In this document: positions 20,501 through 28,149 of the stretch, piece after piece
How the letters are laid out: each line of letters opens with the position of its first letter
Numbering within the stretch: position 1 is the stretch's first letter
Source: an uncultured Bacteroidales bacterium
GTDB taxonomy: Bacteria; Bacteroidota; Bacteroidia; Bacteroidales; P3
Length of the DNA stretch: 64,000 nucleotides
Direction: 5' to 3'
Assembly (NCBI GenBank): GCA_900314725.1
Contig: OMWJ01000001.1
Span: 1 to 64,000, forward strand
Position numbers and translations under genes: made by a program
The notes under the pieces: model-generated
Told to the model about the DNA's origin: nothing
Database searches by the model: none
Seen by the model: only the letters and a program-made list of their open reading frames with translations

Positions 20501-20971
20501 ACACAATCAGGAACATATTATGATACTATCCATTCCAACACTTGTGATACTGTTGTAATTCTTACCCTTAATGTCATGCCTACATATAATATAGTTATAC
20601 ATGATACTGCCTCTTGGAATGCAGGTGCAGAAGAACAGATAGATATGACTCAACTTAATTTAACAAGTATGTATGGATGTGATAGTACAGTAACTATTTA
20701 TACACATTATTGGACGTCTTCTTTAGAAAAAGTAGAGGATGTTATCTCTGTAAATATTATTCCTAACCCAGCAAAAGATTATGTAACTGTCTTTGCTGAA
20801 GGATTAAAAAATAAAGAAACATTAACAATAGTAGATGAATTAGGAAGGATTCGCTATTCTTGCTTGCTCCATCAAGGAGATAATAAGATAATGATAAACG
20901 TTACAGACTATTCTTCTGGTGTATATTATATAAGGATAGGTAATACAAACAAAAAACTAATAATAAAGTAA
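17531..20971 (+). CDS. Secreted M6-type metalloprotease with T9SS sorting domain
   Basis: The 1,146-residue protein starts at the ATG at 17531, which begins a signal peptide (MKKLRILFTITLILLISVSS). The zinc site is HEFGHVLGLPD (residues 310-320), within an M6/immune-inhibitor-A-like catalytic domain. Two copies of a roughly 221-residue module follow, both opening VEISDVDTFYYNGSLAAQW (from about 19105 and 19768). A short CEGESYMGQTQSGTYYDTI unit and a type A T9SS tail (IIPNPAKDYVTVF to NKKLIIK) end the protein. It should be exported across the outer membrane and released or anchored after tail cleavage, degrading extracellular protein. The promoter and terminator indicate a single-gene unit. 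Confidence 0.92.
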   Translation: MKKLRILFTITLILLISVSSLFAVPAKQQAITVKQSNGKLLTLLLQGDERVHWARTLDGYSLLKNENGDYVYAVVDERGNMVASSVLASNVEERNAEELAFVSTLNRDLRFSSDQVANKLNKWNAPQGSPLRTSSFPTVGTDSLLVILVDFADLPFTYTNQDFVNLVSQTNYNGYGSVKDYYLDNSNNQFNMAIRVVGPYTLPHNMAYYGGNDDENTNYQNFVRDVVDLVDADVDFSHFDNDNDGEVDGFHIIFAGTPESSTGNEDEIWPHRWSLWMYQVYKDNTLIWTYACSAEKRSATQMDGIGTMCHEFGHVLGLPDNYDTDYSESNGNSVTTGFYDLMASGSYNNNGDTPPYLSVGEKIITNWVTIDTLSSPRTNASIRAVNGTTDTGYYIGIDNSNEFFILEMRKKTGWDLFLPGEGLLVYHGDRTKINAWLDYGTNEINITPSERGWFIEPSTGVTADGVNAYAPFGSVSNINSFAPNSPNTPHLNNGTSVNISVTNIHYTSTNTMAFDFGSVDLVPPSVEISDVDTFYYNGSLAAQWTYTKNETCEKYYAARYQDSVIENFATSNNMTLNEVLAYLINNDYITEYTSDQTVAYYTTPNTNYEIVVWAVGYGDTVFIKQTFNIPLAQGGTGNAVATINVSNITSSSADIDITINDQTFYYYEVQGQTAAFNNLNLTTDALVLQYCLDNNWSKTYDPMSFTMTELEPNTEYKVYVFPFNANEVQGPTAVVTFTTQELVLPNVEISDVDTFYYNGSLAAQWSYTMNETCEKYYAARYQDNVIENFATSNNMSLNEVLAYLINNDYITESTANDTVAYYTTPNTDYEIVVWAIGNGDTVFIKKIYNITISQGGTGLATANITVSNVTPTTADVSVTKNSETFYYYYIQGTTTAFTNNNLLTANDIVQYCTTNNWTKTYDNLSLTMTDLIPNREYTLWAIPFNANETMGTPHHITFTTLDTVSTEPDPCVVTLSLEQTICEGESYMGQTQSGTYYDTIHSNTCDTVVILTLNVMPTYNIVIHDTASWNAGAEEQIDMTQLNLTSMYGCDSTVTIYTHYWTSSLEKVEDVISVNIIPNPAKDYVTVFAEGLKNKETLTIVDELGRIRYSCLLHQGDNKIMINVTDYSSGVYYIRIGNTNKKLIIK
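19105..20421 (+). repeat. Tandem duplication of a 221-residue module inside the metalloprotease
   Basis: Two in-frame units (about 19105-19767 and 19768-20421) share long nearly identical stretches, e.g. GAAATATCGGATGTAGATAC at the start of each. Identity is highest in the first 100 residues and falls off toward the end, so duplication was followed by divergence. Confidence 0.85.
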
Positions 20972-20985
20972 CTATTAACCTTATT

Positions 20986-21022
20986 AAAAAACGAGGATTT
21001 TAAAAGTAAAATCCTCGTTTTT
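20986..21022 (+). terminator. Rho-independent terminator after the metalloprotease gene
   Basis: AAAAAACGAGGATTTTA (20986-21002), a 4-base loop and its complement ending in a T6 run form a strong hairpin. Because of the flanking A run it can also serve the convergent hutI gene. Confidence 0.88.
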
Positions 21023-21047
21023 TATATCCAAAATCTTGGTTTTTGAA

Positions 21048-22283
21048 TTAGAAAACGACTTCTTTTCCATTTAAGAAAGTCTTATATACTTTATTTTCTC
21101 CGTATGAGTATGGAAGATATTCCAAAGTAGGTATCTTTGTTGTTATAAAGAAGTTTGCTTTCTTTCCTTTGCATATAGAACCCAAACTATCTACAACATC
21201 CATTGCGTACGCTGTATTTATCGTTGTAGCATTTATAGCTTCTTGCGGCAGAAGTCTGTAATTAACACAAGCAAAAGTAAGAACAAGTTGCATATTTCCA
21301 CTTGGAGAAGAACCAGGATTGAAATCTGAGGCCATAGCTATAGGTAAGCCTGCTTCTATCATCTTTCTTGCAGGAGCGTATGGCATATTAAGGAAGAAAG
21401 CAGCTCCTGGAAGTATTGTAGGCATTGTATTAGAGTTAAGCAAACACTGTATTTCTTCTTCTCCTGTATATTCTAAATGATCAACACTAAGAGCATTGTA
21501 TTTTACTCCGACTTGTATTCCTCCTGATGCTCCAAGTTCGTTAGCATGTATTTTTGGTTTTAGTCCTCTTTTTACTCCTTCATTAAGCATTCTATCTGTC
21601 TGCTCAACTGTAAAGAACCCTCTATCACAAAAGACATCAATAAAGTCTGCCAAACCTTCATCTGCAACTTTTGGAATCATTTCCTCTACTATCTTATCAA
21701 CAAAAGCATCAACGTTGTTCTTGTATTCCAAAGGTACTCCGTGAGCTCCAAGAAAGTTTGCTTTGATTGTAAGAGAAGAATTTTCTTTTAGCTTTCTTAT
21801 TACTCTAAGCATTTTCAATTCAGCTTCAGTTGTAAAACCATAACCCGATTTTATTTCAACTGCTCCTGTACCATATTTGATTATGGTATTTAATCTCTGC
21901 ATTGCATCTTCATAAAGTTCTTCTTCTGAAGTTTGTTGCAAACGCAAAGCAGAATTAATAATACCTCCTCCTCTTTGAGCTATCTCTTCGTATGATAAAC
22001 CTTTTATCTTATCTATATATTCTATTTCTCTGCTTCCTGCATAAACCAAATGGGTATGCGAATCACAAAAAGTAGGCAAAACCATTCTGTCTTTTGCATC
22101 TACTTCTTTATCTGCATTAGGACAATTATCCATTGTGCCAAAGTCTGCTATCTTATCATCTTCTATCAATAAGAAAGCATTGTCTATGGTTTTAACCTCT
22201 GACATTTCTTTGCCACGTACAAACTTACGAGCCTTGTCCTCTACTTGAACAAGGCTTTTTATATTCTTTATAACTGTTTTCAT
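21048..22283 (-). CDS. hutI: Imidazolonepropionase
   Basis: The 411-residue amidohydrolase has the metal-binding DSHTHLVYAGSRE, the internal HANELGASGG and VDHLEYTGEEE, and SDFNPGSSPSGNM near the C-terminus, all typical of HutI. It hydrolyses 4-imidazolone-5-propanoate to N-formimino-glutamate in histidine degradation. The other hut genes (hutH, hutU, formimidoyltransferase) are not in this window. A small lipoprotein gene lies 9 bases upstream on the same strand and shares its promoter. Confidence 0.95.
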   Translation of the reverse strand: MKTVIKNIKSLVQVEDKARKFVRGKEMSEVKTIDNAFLLIEDDKIADFGTMDNCPNADKEVDAKDRMVLPTFCDSHTHLVYAGSREIEYIDKIKGLSYEEIAQRGGGIINSALRLQQTSEEELYEDAMQRLNTIIKYGTGAVEIKSGYGFTTEAELKMLRVIRKLKENSSLTIKANFLGAHGVPLEYKNNVDAFVDKIVEEMIPKVADEGLADFIDVFCDRGFFTVEQTDRMLNEGVKRGLKPKIHANELGASGGIQVGVKYNALSVDHLEYTGEEEIQCLLNSNTMPTILPGAAFFLNMPYAPARKMIEAGLPIAMASDFNPGSSPSGNMQLVLTFACVNYRLLPQEAINATTINTAYAMDVVDSLGSICKGKKANFFITTKIPTLEYLPYSYGENKVYKTFLNGKEVVF

Positions 22284-22292
22284 TGCTTTTTT

Positions 22293-22601
22293 CTATTTAC
22301 TTTTACAAGTTATACTACAAGTATCTGCAAATATCACGTTAGCATTTTCTGGAACATCTTGCAGAGTTATATCTTTGCAGTCTTCACCCCAGTCTTTAAA
22401 TAAAAAGTCTCTTCTTAAAGCTGGGTCATACATATCTATAGTATCTACATATTCTTCTCCTGATTCTTCATCTTCAACAGTTTTTGTTACTTGATAGACA
22501 ATGTAATCAGTTGTTTCGCACTCACAATCATCACTATTTGAACAAGAAGTTAGTGCAAAACTTAAAAACAAAACACCTATTGTCAATAATTGTTTTTTCA
22601 T
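22293..22601 (-). CDS. Small lipoprotein of unknown function
   Basis: The 102-residue protein has a lipoprotein signal peptide (MKKQLLTIGVLFLSFALTSC, lipid cysteine at 20) and an acidic mature part. That part has clustered cysteines near both ends (CECE at the start, CKD, then CSITCKSK at the end) that could pair as disulfides. No family recognised. It precedes hutI by 9 bases in the same transcript. Confidence 0.75.
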   Translation of the reverse strand: MKKQLLTIGVLFLSFALTSCSNSDDCECETTDYIVYQVTKTVEDEESGEEYVDTIDMYDPALRRDFLFKDWGEDCKDITLQDVPENANVIFADTCSITCKSK

Positions 22602-22627
22602 CTTAGATATTATTTTATATTGAGTTG

Positions 22628-22635
22628 CAAATTTA
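22628..22635 (-). promoter_or_regulatory. -7 box for the lipoprotein-hutI unit
   Basis: TAAATTTG on the minus strand matches TAnnTTTG, 27 bases before the lipoprotein start codon. Confidence 0.55.
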
Positions 22636-22758
22636 CAAAAAAATAATACAATACATTATTGTTTAACATTTTTTTTAAATTATTGTTTCTTTATCTTCTA
22701 CAATTAAATAGTTTTTTTTGCGTTCTAAGAGATAATCCATTCAATAGCAAAAAAAGAA

Positions 22759-24417
22759 ATGATAGAAATATATTGTGTAAATAACGACAAGACTTTTCTT
22801 GTTCCTTCTGCAACAAGTGCAAAACAAATTATAGAATATGCAGGTTTAGAAGATAATCATACTTTTTTAGGTGCATACATTAATAATAAAATACGTAATC
22901 TTAACTACAAATGTTATGAACCAAAGAGAATAGAATTTATTGATATTCATTCTTCCATTGGTATGAAAATCTATGTTTCTTCTCTTATTATGCTCATGTA
23001 TAAAGCCGTTAAAGACCTTTATCCAAAAGCAGAAATGCAAGTTAAACATTCTATGATGAGTGGTTACTATATAGAATTGCAAAACGTAGATATTCCTCAG
23101 CAAGACCTATGCACATCTATTAAAAAAACAATGAAAGAACTTGTTGAAAAAGATATACCTTTTGAAACTAAAGTATATTCTACTCAAGATGCAGTAGAAC
23201 TGTTTTCAAAAGTAGGATTAACTTCAAGTGCAGAACTGTTTAAATCAAGACAAAAACTATATGTAGATGTAGATATTTTAGATGGAACAATTAATGCTTT
23301 ATATTCAGAAAAAGTTCCTTCTACTTCTTATCTGAAAGTTTTTGACCTTGAGGTTTATGAAAAAGGCTTTATTCTTCTTTTGCCTGATGCAGAAAAGAAT
23401 TATCAAGAACCAGCTACCTTGCATTTACAACCAAAACTGTTCTCTATTTTTCAAGAACATAAACATTGGGTAGAAATTCTTAAAACCCCTTATCTCCCTA
23501 AACTTAATGAAGCAGTAAAAAAAGGCTATGAAAACCAGATAATCCAAATATCAGAAGCCTTGCACGAAAAAAAATATGCTGCTATTGCTGATGCTATTTA
23601 CAAGAAAAAAGATAATGTAAAATTTGTCTTCCTTGCAGGTCCTTCTTCATCAGGCAAGACTACATCCTGCAAAAGAATTGCTGTACATTTAGCTGTTTTG
23701 GGCATAAAACCTTTAATGATTTCCTTAGATGATTACTTCCTTGACAGAGAACATACTCCAAAAGATGAAAAAGGTAATTACGATTTTGAATGCTTAGAAG
23801 CCTTAGACTTAGATTTCTTCAGCCAACAAATGCAGGAACTCTTGGAGGGCAGGGAAATAGAACTACCAAAATTTAATTTTGTCAGTGGTCAAAGAGAGAA
23901 AAGCGATAAGAGAATACAACTTACAGATAATTCTATCCTTATTATAGAAGGCATACATGCCCTAAATCCAAAACTCTCCAAACAAATAAACAGAAAGAAC
24001 AAATATCTTGTTTTTGTTTCTGCTCTCACACAACTTGCTTTAGATTCACAAAACCTTATAAGCACAAGCGACAATCGTTTAATAAGAAGAATAGTAAGAG
24101 ACTATAACTACAGAGGCTCTTCTGCAGAAAGAACCCTTCTGATGTGGAATAATGTTAGAAACGGAGAAGAAAGACATATTTTTCCTTATCAGGAAAATGC
24201 TGATAGTATATTCAATTCTTCTTTATTGTATGAAATAGGTGTTTTGAAATCTTACTGCTATCCTTTGCTTGCACAAGTTCCACAAACTTCTCCTGCCTAC
24301 GCTAATGCTCGCAGATTACAGAATTTTTTAGATAACTTCACCCCTATTTCAAGTCAAAGTATTCCTCCTACTTCTATTATGAGAGAATTTCTTGGAGGAA
24401 GTAGTTTTTCTTATTAA
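22759..24417 (+). CDS. Nucleoside (uridine-type) kinase with N-terminal TGS-like region
   Basis: The 552-residue protein has two parts. Residues 1-270 resemble the TGS and second additional domains of threonyl-tRNA synthetase. The C-terminal half is a phosphoribulokinase/uridine kinase domain with Walker A GPSSSGKTT (294-302), then SLDDYFLDR and IIEGIHALNP. This architecture is widespread in Bacteroidota and is annotated as a nucleoside kinase phosphorylating uridine/cytidine, though the natural substrate is not proven. No promoter box is evident upstream. Confidence 0.88.
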   Translation: MIEIYCVNNDKTFLVPSATSAKQIIEYAGLEDNHTFLGAYINNKIRNLNYKCYEPKRIEFIDIHSSIGMKIYVSSLIMLMYKAVKDLYPKAEMQVKHSMMSGYYIELQNVDIPQQDLCTSIKKTMKELVEKDIPFETKVYSTQDAVELFSKVGLTSSAELFKSRQKLYVDVDILDGTINALYSEKVPSTSYLKVFDLEVYEKGFILLLPDAEKNYQEPATLHLQPKLFSIFQEHKHWVEILKTPYLPKLNEAVKKGYENQIIQISEALHEKKYAAIADAIYKKKDNVKFVFLAGPSSSGKTTSCKRIAVHLAVLGIKPLMISLDDYFLDREHTPKDEKGNYDFECLEALDLDFFSQQMQELLEGREIELPKFNFVSGQREKSDKRIQLTDNSILIIEGIHALNPKLSKQINRKNKYLVFVSALTQLALDSQNLISTSDNRLIRRIVRDYNYRGSSAERTLLMWNNVRNGEERHIFPYQENADSIFNSSLLYEIGVLKSYCYPLLAQVPQTSPAYANARRLQNFLDNFTPISSQSIPPTSIMREFLGGSSFSY

Positions 24418-24528
24418 AACGCATGTTATTCATCAAAAACATCATCAAATAAAAGAGTAAAAATAAAATGTATTCATCTTGTTTTGAAATAATTAAACAT
24501 AAAGCGATTAAAAATATTTGAGAAAATA

Positions 24529-24559
24529 TTTGCAATGTTACATAAAATTACTAATTTAG
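24529..24559 (+). promoter_or_regulatory. Promoter of the tonB gene
   Basis: TTTG at 24529-24532, 19 bases, then TAATTTAG at 24552-24559, one base off the -7 consensus. Start codon 45 bases downstream. Confidence 0.5.
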
Positions 24560-24604
24560 CGAGTTGAATTATATTAAGATAATAACGTAAAAAAACAATA
24601 TATA

Positions 24605-25300
24605 ATGGAAGCAAAAAAATCTGAAAAAGCGAATTTGGAAAAGACCAAAGGTTTGTTTGTAGAACTTGGTTTGATTCTTGCTCTTGCAATTATAATCTGT
24701 GCTTTTGAGTGGAAAACATACGACAAAAAAGTAGAGGCTGTGGAGATAACTGAAAATGTTGCTCAAGTAGAGGAAATGGTTATTCAAACTAAACAAAATG
24801 AGCCAGAACCTCCACAACAGGAAGTTGAACAACAACAAAGTATGGATTTTGAAATCGTTGATGACGACCAAGAGTTAAAGAATGCCTTTAGTTTGGATAA
24901 CTTCGCAAACGAAGGAAACACTGAGGTAAATATACCAAAAGTAGAAGTAAAAGTACAAGATGAAGAGGAAGACGAAAGTGAAAGAGTCATCTTTACTGTT
25001 GTTGAACAAACAAGTGAATTTCCTGGTGGTGTTGCCAAACTAAATGAGTTTTTGGCTTCCAATATTAAATATCCTGCACAGGCAAGAGAAACAGGAACTC
25101 AAGGTATTGTTTATGTAACATTCGTTGTAGAAAAAGATGGTAGCATTACTGATATTAAGGTTTTACGTGATATAGGTTCTGGTTGTGGAGAAGAAGCTAT
25201 TCGTGTAGTAAAAATGATGCCTAAATGGAAACCTGCAAAACAAAGAGGTAAGGCTGTTCGTCAGCAATTCAACCTTCCTGTAAGATTTGTACTTCAATAA
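24605..25300 (+). CDS. tonB: Energy transducer TonB
   Basis: The 231-residue protein has a single N-terminal membrane anchor (about residues 17-36). A periplasmic linker rich in Glu, Gln and Pro (EPEPPQQEVEQQQ) follows. The C-terminal TonB domain (EFPGGVAKLNEFLASNIKYP, then GxVYVTFVVEKDGSI, ending PVRFVLQ) is complete. It would carry proton-motive energy to outer-membrane receptors such as SusC-type transporters. ExbB/ExbD are not adjacent. Confidence 0.92.
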   Translation: MEAKKSEKANLEKTKGLFVELGLILALAIIICAFEWKTYDKKVEAVEITENVAQVEEMVIQTKQNEPEPPQQEVEQQQSMDFEIVDDDQELKNAFSLDNFANEGNTEVNIPKVEVKVQDEEEDESERVIFTVVEQTSEFPGGVAKLNEFLASNIKYPAQARETGTQGIVYVTFVVEKDGSITDIKVLRDIGSGCGEEAIRVVKMMPKWKPAKQRGKAVRQQFNLPVRFVLQ

Positions 25301-25332
25301 GAATAAGAATAAACAAGAAATATATAATTCTC

Positions 25333-25366
25333 AGACGGGAACGTAGAACTACGCTCTCGTCTTTTT
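25333..25366 (+). terminator. Terminator after tonB
   Basis: AGACGGGAACGTAG pairs with CTACGCTCTCGTCT (one G-U and one mismatch), followed by TTTTT. Confidence 0.75.
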
Positions 25367-25401
25367 AATATCCGAGGAAAAAGGAAAGTAAAACGAAAAA
25401 C

Positions 25402-27312
25402 ATGATAACAATAAATAATCTCTCTATTTCTTTTAATGGCAACAAACTTTTTGACAATGTCTCTTTCACTATTGGCGATAAAGACAGGATTGGCTTAGTG
25501 GGGAAAAACGGTGCAGGTAAATCTACTCTGCTCAAGATCCTTTGTAAGAAGCTTCAGGCAGACACAGGTGAAATCATCAGCAGTAAAAGTCAAACAATAG
25601 GATACTTGCCTCAAGAAATGATTCCTTCTTGTTCTACAACTGTCTTACAAGAAGCGATGAAAGCTTTTGACGACATTAAGAACATATCTCAACGTATAGA
25701 AAACATCGCCTTAGAACTATCTCAAAGAGAAGATTATGAAAGTAAAGAATATGAGAACCTCATCATAGAACAAAATGAACTTAATGAGAAACTCCTATTA
25801 TTAGATGAAAGCAATGCTCAACCTCAAGCTGAGAAGGTCCTACTTGGTTTAGGATTCAAGCATAGTGATTTCAACAGGAATATGACTGAGTTTAGCAGTG
25901 GTTGGCAGATGAGAGTAGAGTTGGCAAAGATACTTTTAAGGAAACCGAACCTCATTCTTTTAGACGAACCGACAAATCACTTGGATATAGAGTCTATTGC
26001 GTGGTTGGAGGACTTTCTTATACAATACTATGGTGCTGTTGTCTTGGTCTCACATGACAGATGTTTTCTCGATAACATAACAAAACGAACAATAGAAATA
26101 ACTGCTGGCAAAATATATGACTATAAAGTAAATTATTCTGCATACGTTGAACTGCACAGACAAAGGATAGAGAGTCAGAACTCCCAAATGATCAACCAGC
26201 AAAGACAGATTGCAGAAGTGGAGAAGTTTATTGAACGTTTCCGCTATAAAGCAACAAAAGCCCGTCAAGTACAAAGCAAAATAAAGATGTTGGATAAAAT
26301 GGAAAGGATAACAATAGATGACATTGATACTTCTTCCATTCATTTCCAATTCCCTCCTGCCCCTCACTCTGGAAAAATAGTTGTAGATATAAAAGGACTC
26401 TATAAATCCTACGGCACAACTGATGTGCTTTCAAATATTGATTTACTGATAGAAAAAGGCAAGAAGATTGCCTTCATTGGAAGAAATGGAGAAGGAAAAT
26501 CCACTCTTTCAAAAATTATTGTAGGGGAAATTTCTGACTATGAAGGAAAATGTTCTCTTGGAGCTAATGTTTCCATAGGTTATTTTGCACAAAATCAGGC
26601 TGCACTCTTGGATGGCGAAAAAACAGTCTTTGAGACCATCGATGAAATAGCAAAAGGAGAAGTCAGAACAAGAATAAGAAACATCCTTGGAAGTTTTCTT
26701 TTTGACCAAGAAGATATTGAAAAAAAAGTGAAGGTTCTTTCCGGGGGAGAGAAAACACGTTTAGCTCTTGCAAAACTCTTACTTTCCGAGGTCAATCTTT
26801 TAGTTTTGGACGAACCTACCAACCATTTGGATATGGATTCTAAAGATATTCTCAAAAATGCTTTGCTCAGATATGACGGAACTTGCATTTTGGTTTCCCA
26901 CGACAGAGATTTCTTACAAGGACTGCCAGACATTCTTTATGAGTTTAAAGACCACAATATAAAGGAATATCACTGTGATATTTTTGACTTCTTGGCTATG
27001 AAAAAAATCTCACAATTGGATGAGATGAACCTTGTCATGGCAAAGAAAGAGAAAGAAAAAACCGTCAGCGACAACAAACGCCAATTTGAACAGAATAAAG
27101 AGAAGGAAAGAGAACTGAGAAAAAAGAGAAACAACCTTCAAAAGATAGAAAAAGAGATAGAAGAATTAGAGAATACCATAGATATCATGGAGCAAAAGCT
27201 CTCCAATGGAGTGCAGACAGATGATTTCTATACAGAATACCAAAATAAAAAAGATCAACTTGCTGTGCTTATGAGTAATTGGGAAACCCTCGCTCAAGAA
27301 TTAGAGAATTAA
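25402..27312 (+). CDS. ABC-F family ATP-binding protein
   Basis: The 636-residue protein has two ABC ATPase domains and no membrane segments. The first has Walker A GKNGAGKST (34-42) and LDEPTNHLD; the second has GRNGEGKST, LSGGEKTRLALAKLL and LDEPTNHLDMDS. A charged linker (near residues 250-300) and a C-terminal coiled coil (last ~75 residues) complete the Uup/YheS-like plan. ABC-F proteins act on the ribosome E site in translation or antibiotic protection. The subgroup cannot be set by eye, and nothing nearby suggests resistance. Confidence 0.93.
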   Translation: MITINNLSISFNGNKLFDNVSFTIGDKDRIGLVGKNGAGKSTLLKILCKKLQADTGEIISSKSQTIGYLPQEMIPSCSTTVLQEAMKAFDDIKNISQRIENIALELSQREDYESKEYENLIIEQNELNEKLLLLDESNAQPQAEKVLLGLGFKHSDFNRNMTEFSSGWQMRVELAKILLRKPNLILLDEPTNHLDIESIAWLEDFLIQYYGAVVLVSHDRCFLDNITKRTIEITAGKIYDYKVNYSAYVELHRQRIESQNSQMINQQRQIAEVEKFIERFRYKATKARQVQSKIKMLDKMERITIDDIDTSSIHFQFPPAPHSGKIVVDIKGLYKSYGTTDVLSNIDLLIEKGKKIAFIGRNGEGKSTLSKIIVGEISDYEGKCSLGANVSIGYFAQNQAALLDGEKTVFETIDEIAKGEVRTRIRNILGSFLFDQEDIEKKVKVLSGGEKTRLALAKLLLSEVNLLVLDEPTNHLDMDSKDILKNALLRYDGTCILVSHDRDFLQGLPDILYEFKDHNIKEYHCDIFDFLAMKKISQLDEMNLVMAKKEKEKTVSDNKRQFEQNKEKERELRKKRNNLQKIEKEIEELENTIDIMEQKLSNGVQTDDFYTEYQNKKDQLAVLMSNWETLAQELEN

Positions 27313-27399
27313 ACATACTTCTACTCACACTTTTTACAAGAAAAAAGAAGTTGCAAAAACGATTTGTAAAGTCTTTATTTTCAACAATATAATATCTAT

Positions 27400-27488
27400 C
27401 AAAAAAGACTTGATCTTTTTATGTAAAAGACTAAGTCTTTTACATAAAAAGAGTTGGTTTTAAAAAATTAAAACCAACTCTTTTTTTA
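27400..27488. repeat. Mosaic palindromic intergenic element, copy 2 (two perfect hairpins)
   Basis: Hairpin A has perfect 17-bp arms (27416-27432 with 27434-27450) around a single base. Hairpin B has perfect 16-bp arms (27448-27463 with 27468-27483, AGAGTTGGTTTTAA and complement) followed by T's. It lies between the convergent ABC-F and sodB genes and could terminate both. Related copies occur near 14.95, 38.1, 47.5 and 60.5 kb. Confidence 0.8.
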
Positions 27489-27515
27489 CGTAGATTAAAT
27501 GTTTGTTTAAAGTCT

Positions 27516-28094
27516 TTAATATTGTTTCTCTATAAAATCCCAATTGACAAGTTCCCAATAGGATTCCATATATTTTGGTCTTGCATTTTGCTTGTCAAGA
27601 TAGTATGCATGTTCCCAAACATCGCAAACCATAATCGGAGTTAATCCTTTTGTCATCGGATTGCCTGCATTGGACTGCTGCACTATTGAAAGTTTGCCTG
27701 CACTGTCTTTAACCAACCAGCACCAACCAGAACCGAACAAGCCAACGCTTTTTTTGGTAAATTCCTCCTTGAAGTTTTCAAAAGAACCAAAAGCTTCTTC
27801 TATGGCTTTTTTCAGACTTCCTTCAGGTGCAGGCTTATGATTTGGAGCAAGACAGTTCCAATAGAAAGTATGATTCCAAACCTGTGCTGCATTATTGAAA
27901 ATACCTCCATCAGAAGATTTTATTATCTCTTCCAAGGTTTTATTTTCAAACTCTGTCCCTTCTATTAAGGTATTAAGAGTATTCACATAAGTTTGATGAT
28001 GTTTGCCATAATGAAACTCCAATGTTCTTTCACTGATATGAGGTTCCAATGCATTTTTAGCAAAAGGAAGCTCAGGTAAATTAAACTTTGCCAT
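27516..28094 (-). CDS. sodB: Superoxide dismutase (Fe/Mn family)
   Basis: The 192-residue protein has the SOD fold motifs: HYGKHHQTYV (first metal histidine region), NHTFYWNCL, the glycine-rich GLFGSGWCWL and the metal-binding DVWEHAYYLD. NAGNPM downstream of the GWCW block is as in iron-type enzymes, but metal choice cannot be settled from sequence; many anaerobic Bacteroidales enzymes are cambialistic. It removes superoxide in the cytosol. Confidence 0.96.
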   Translation of the reverse strand: MAKFNLPELPFAKNALEPHISERTLEFHYGKHHQTYVNTLNTLIEGTEFENKTLEEIIKSSDGGIFNNAAQVWNHTFYWNCLAPNHKPAPEGSLKKAIEEAFGSFENFKEEFTKKSVGLFGSGWCWLVKDSAGKLSIVQQSNAGNPMTKGLTPIMVCDVWEHAYYLDKQNARPKYMESYWELVNWDFIEKQY

Positions 28095-28122
28095 ATCTGT
28101 TATTTTTTTTCGTTTATTTTTG

Positions 28123-28130
28123 CAAAAATA
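28123..28130 (-). promoter_or_regulatory. -7 box for sodB
   Basis: TATTTTTG on the minus strand matches TAnnTTTG, 29 bases before the start. It lies between sodB and lnt, implying a separate sodB transcript. Confidence 0.5.
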
Positions 28131-28149
28131 AGAATAATATTGTTATGGA

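Noticed and set aside
25402-27312. ABC-F gene as an antibiotic-resistance determinant
   Set aside because: The sequence shows a generic two-domain ABC-F with no resistance-type context; housekeeping subgroups are equally likely.
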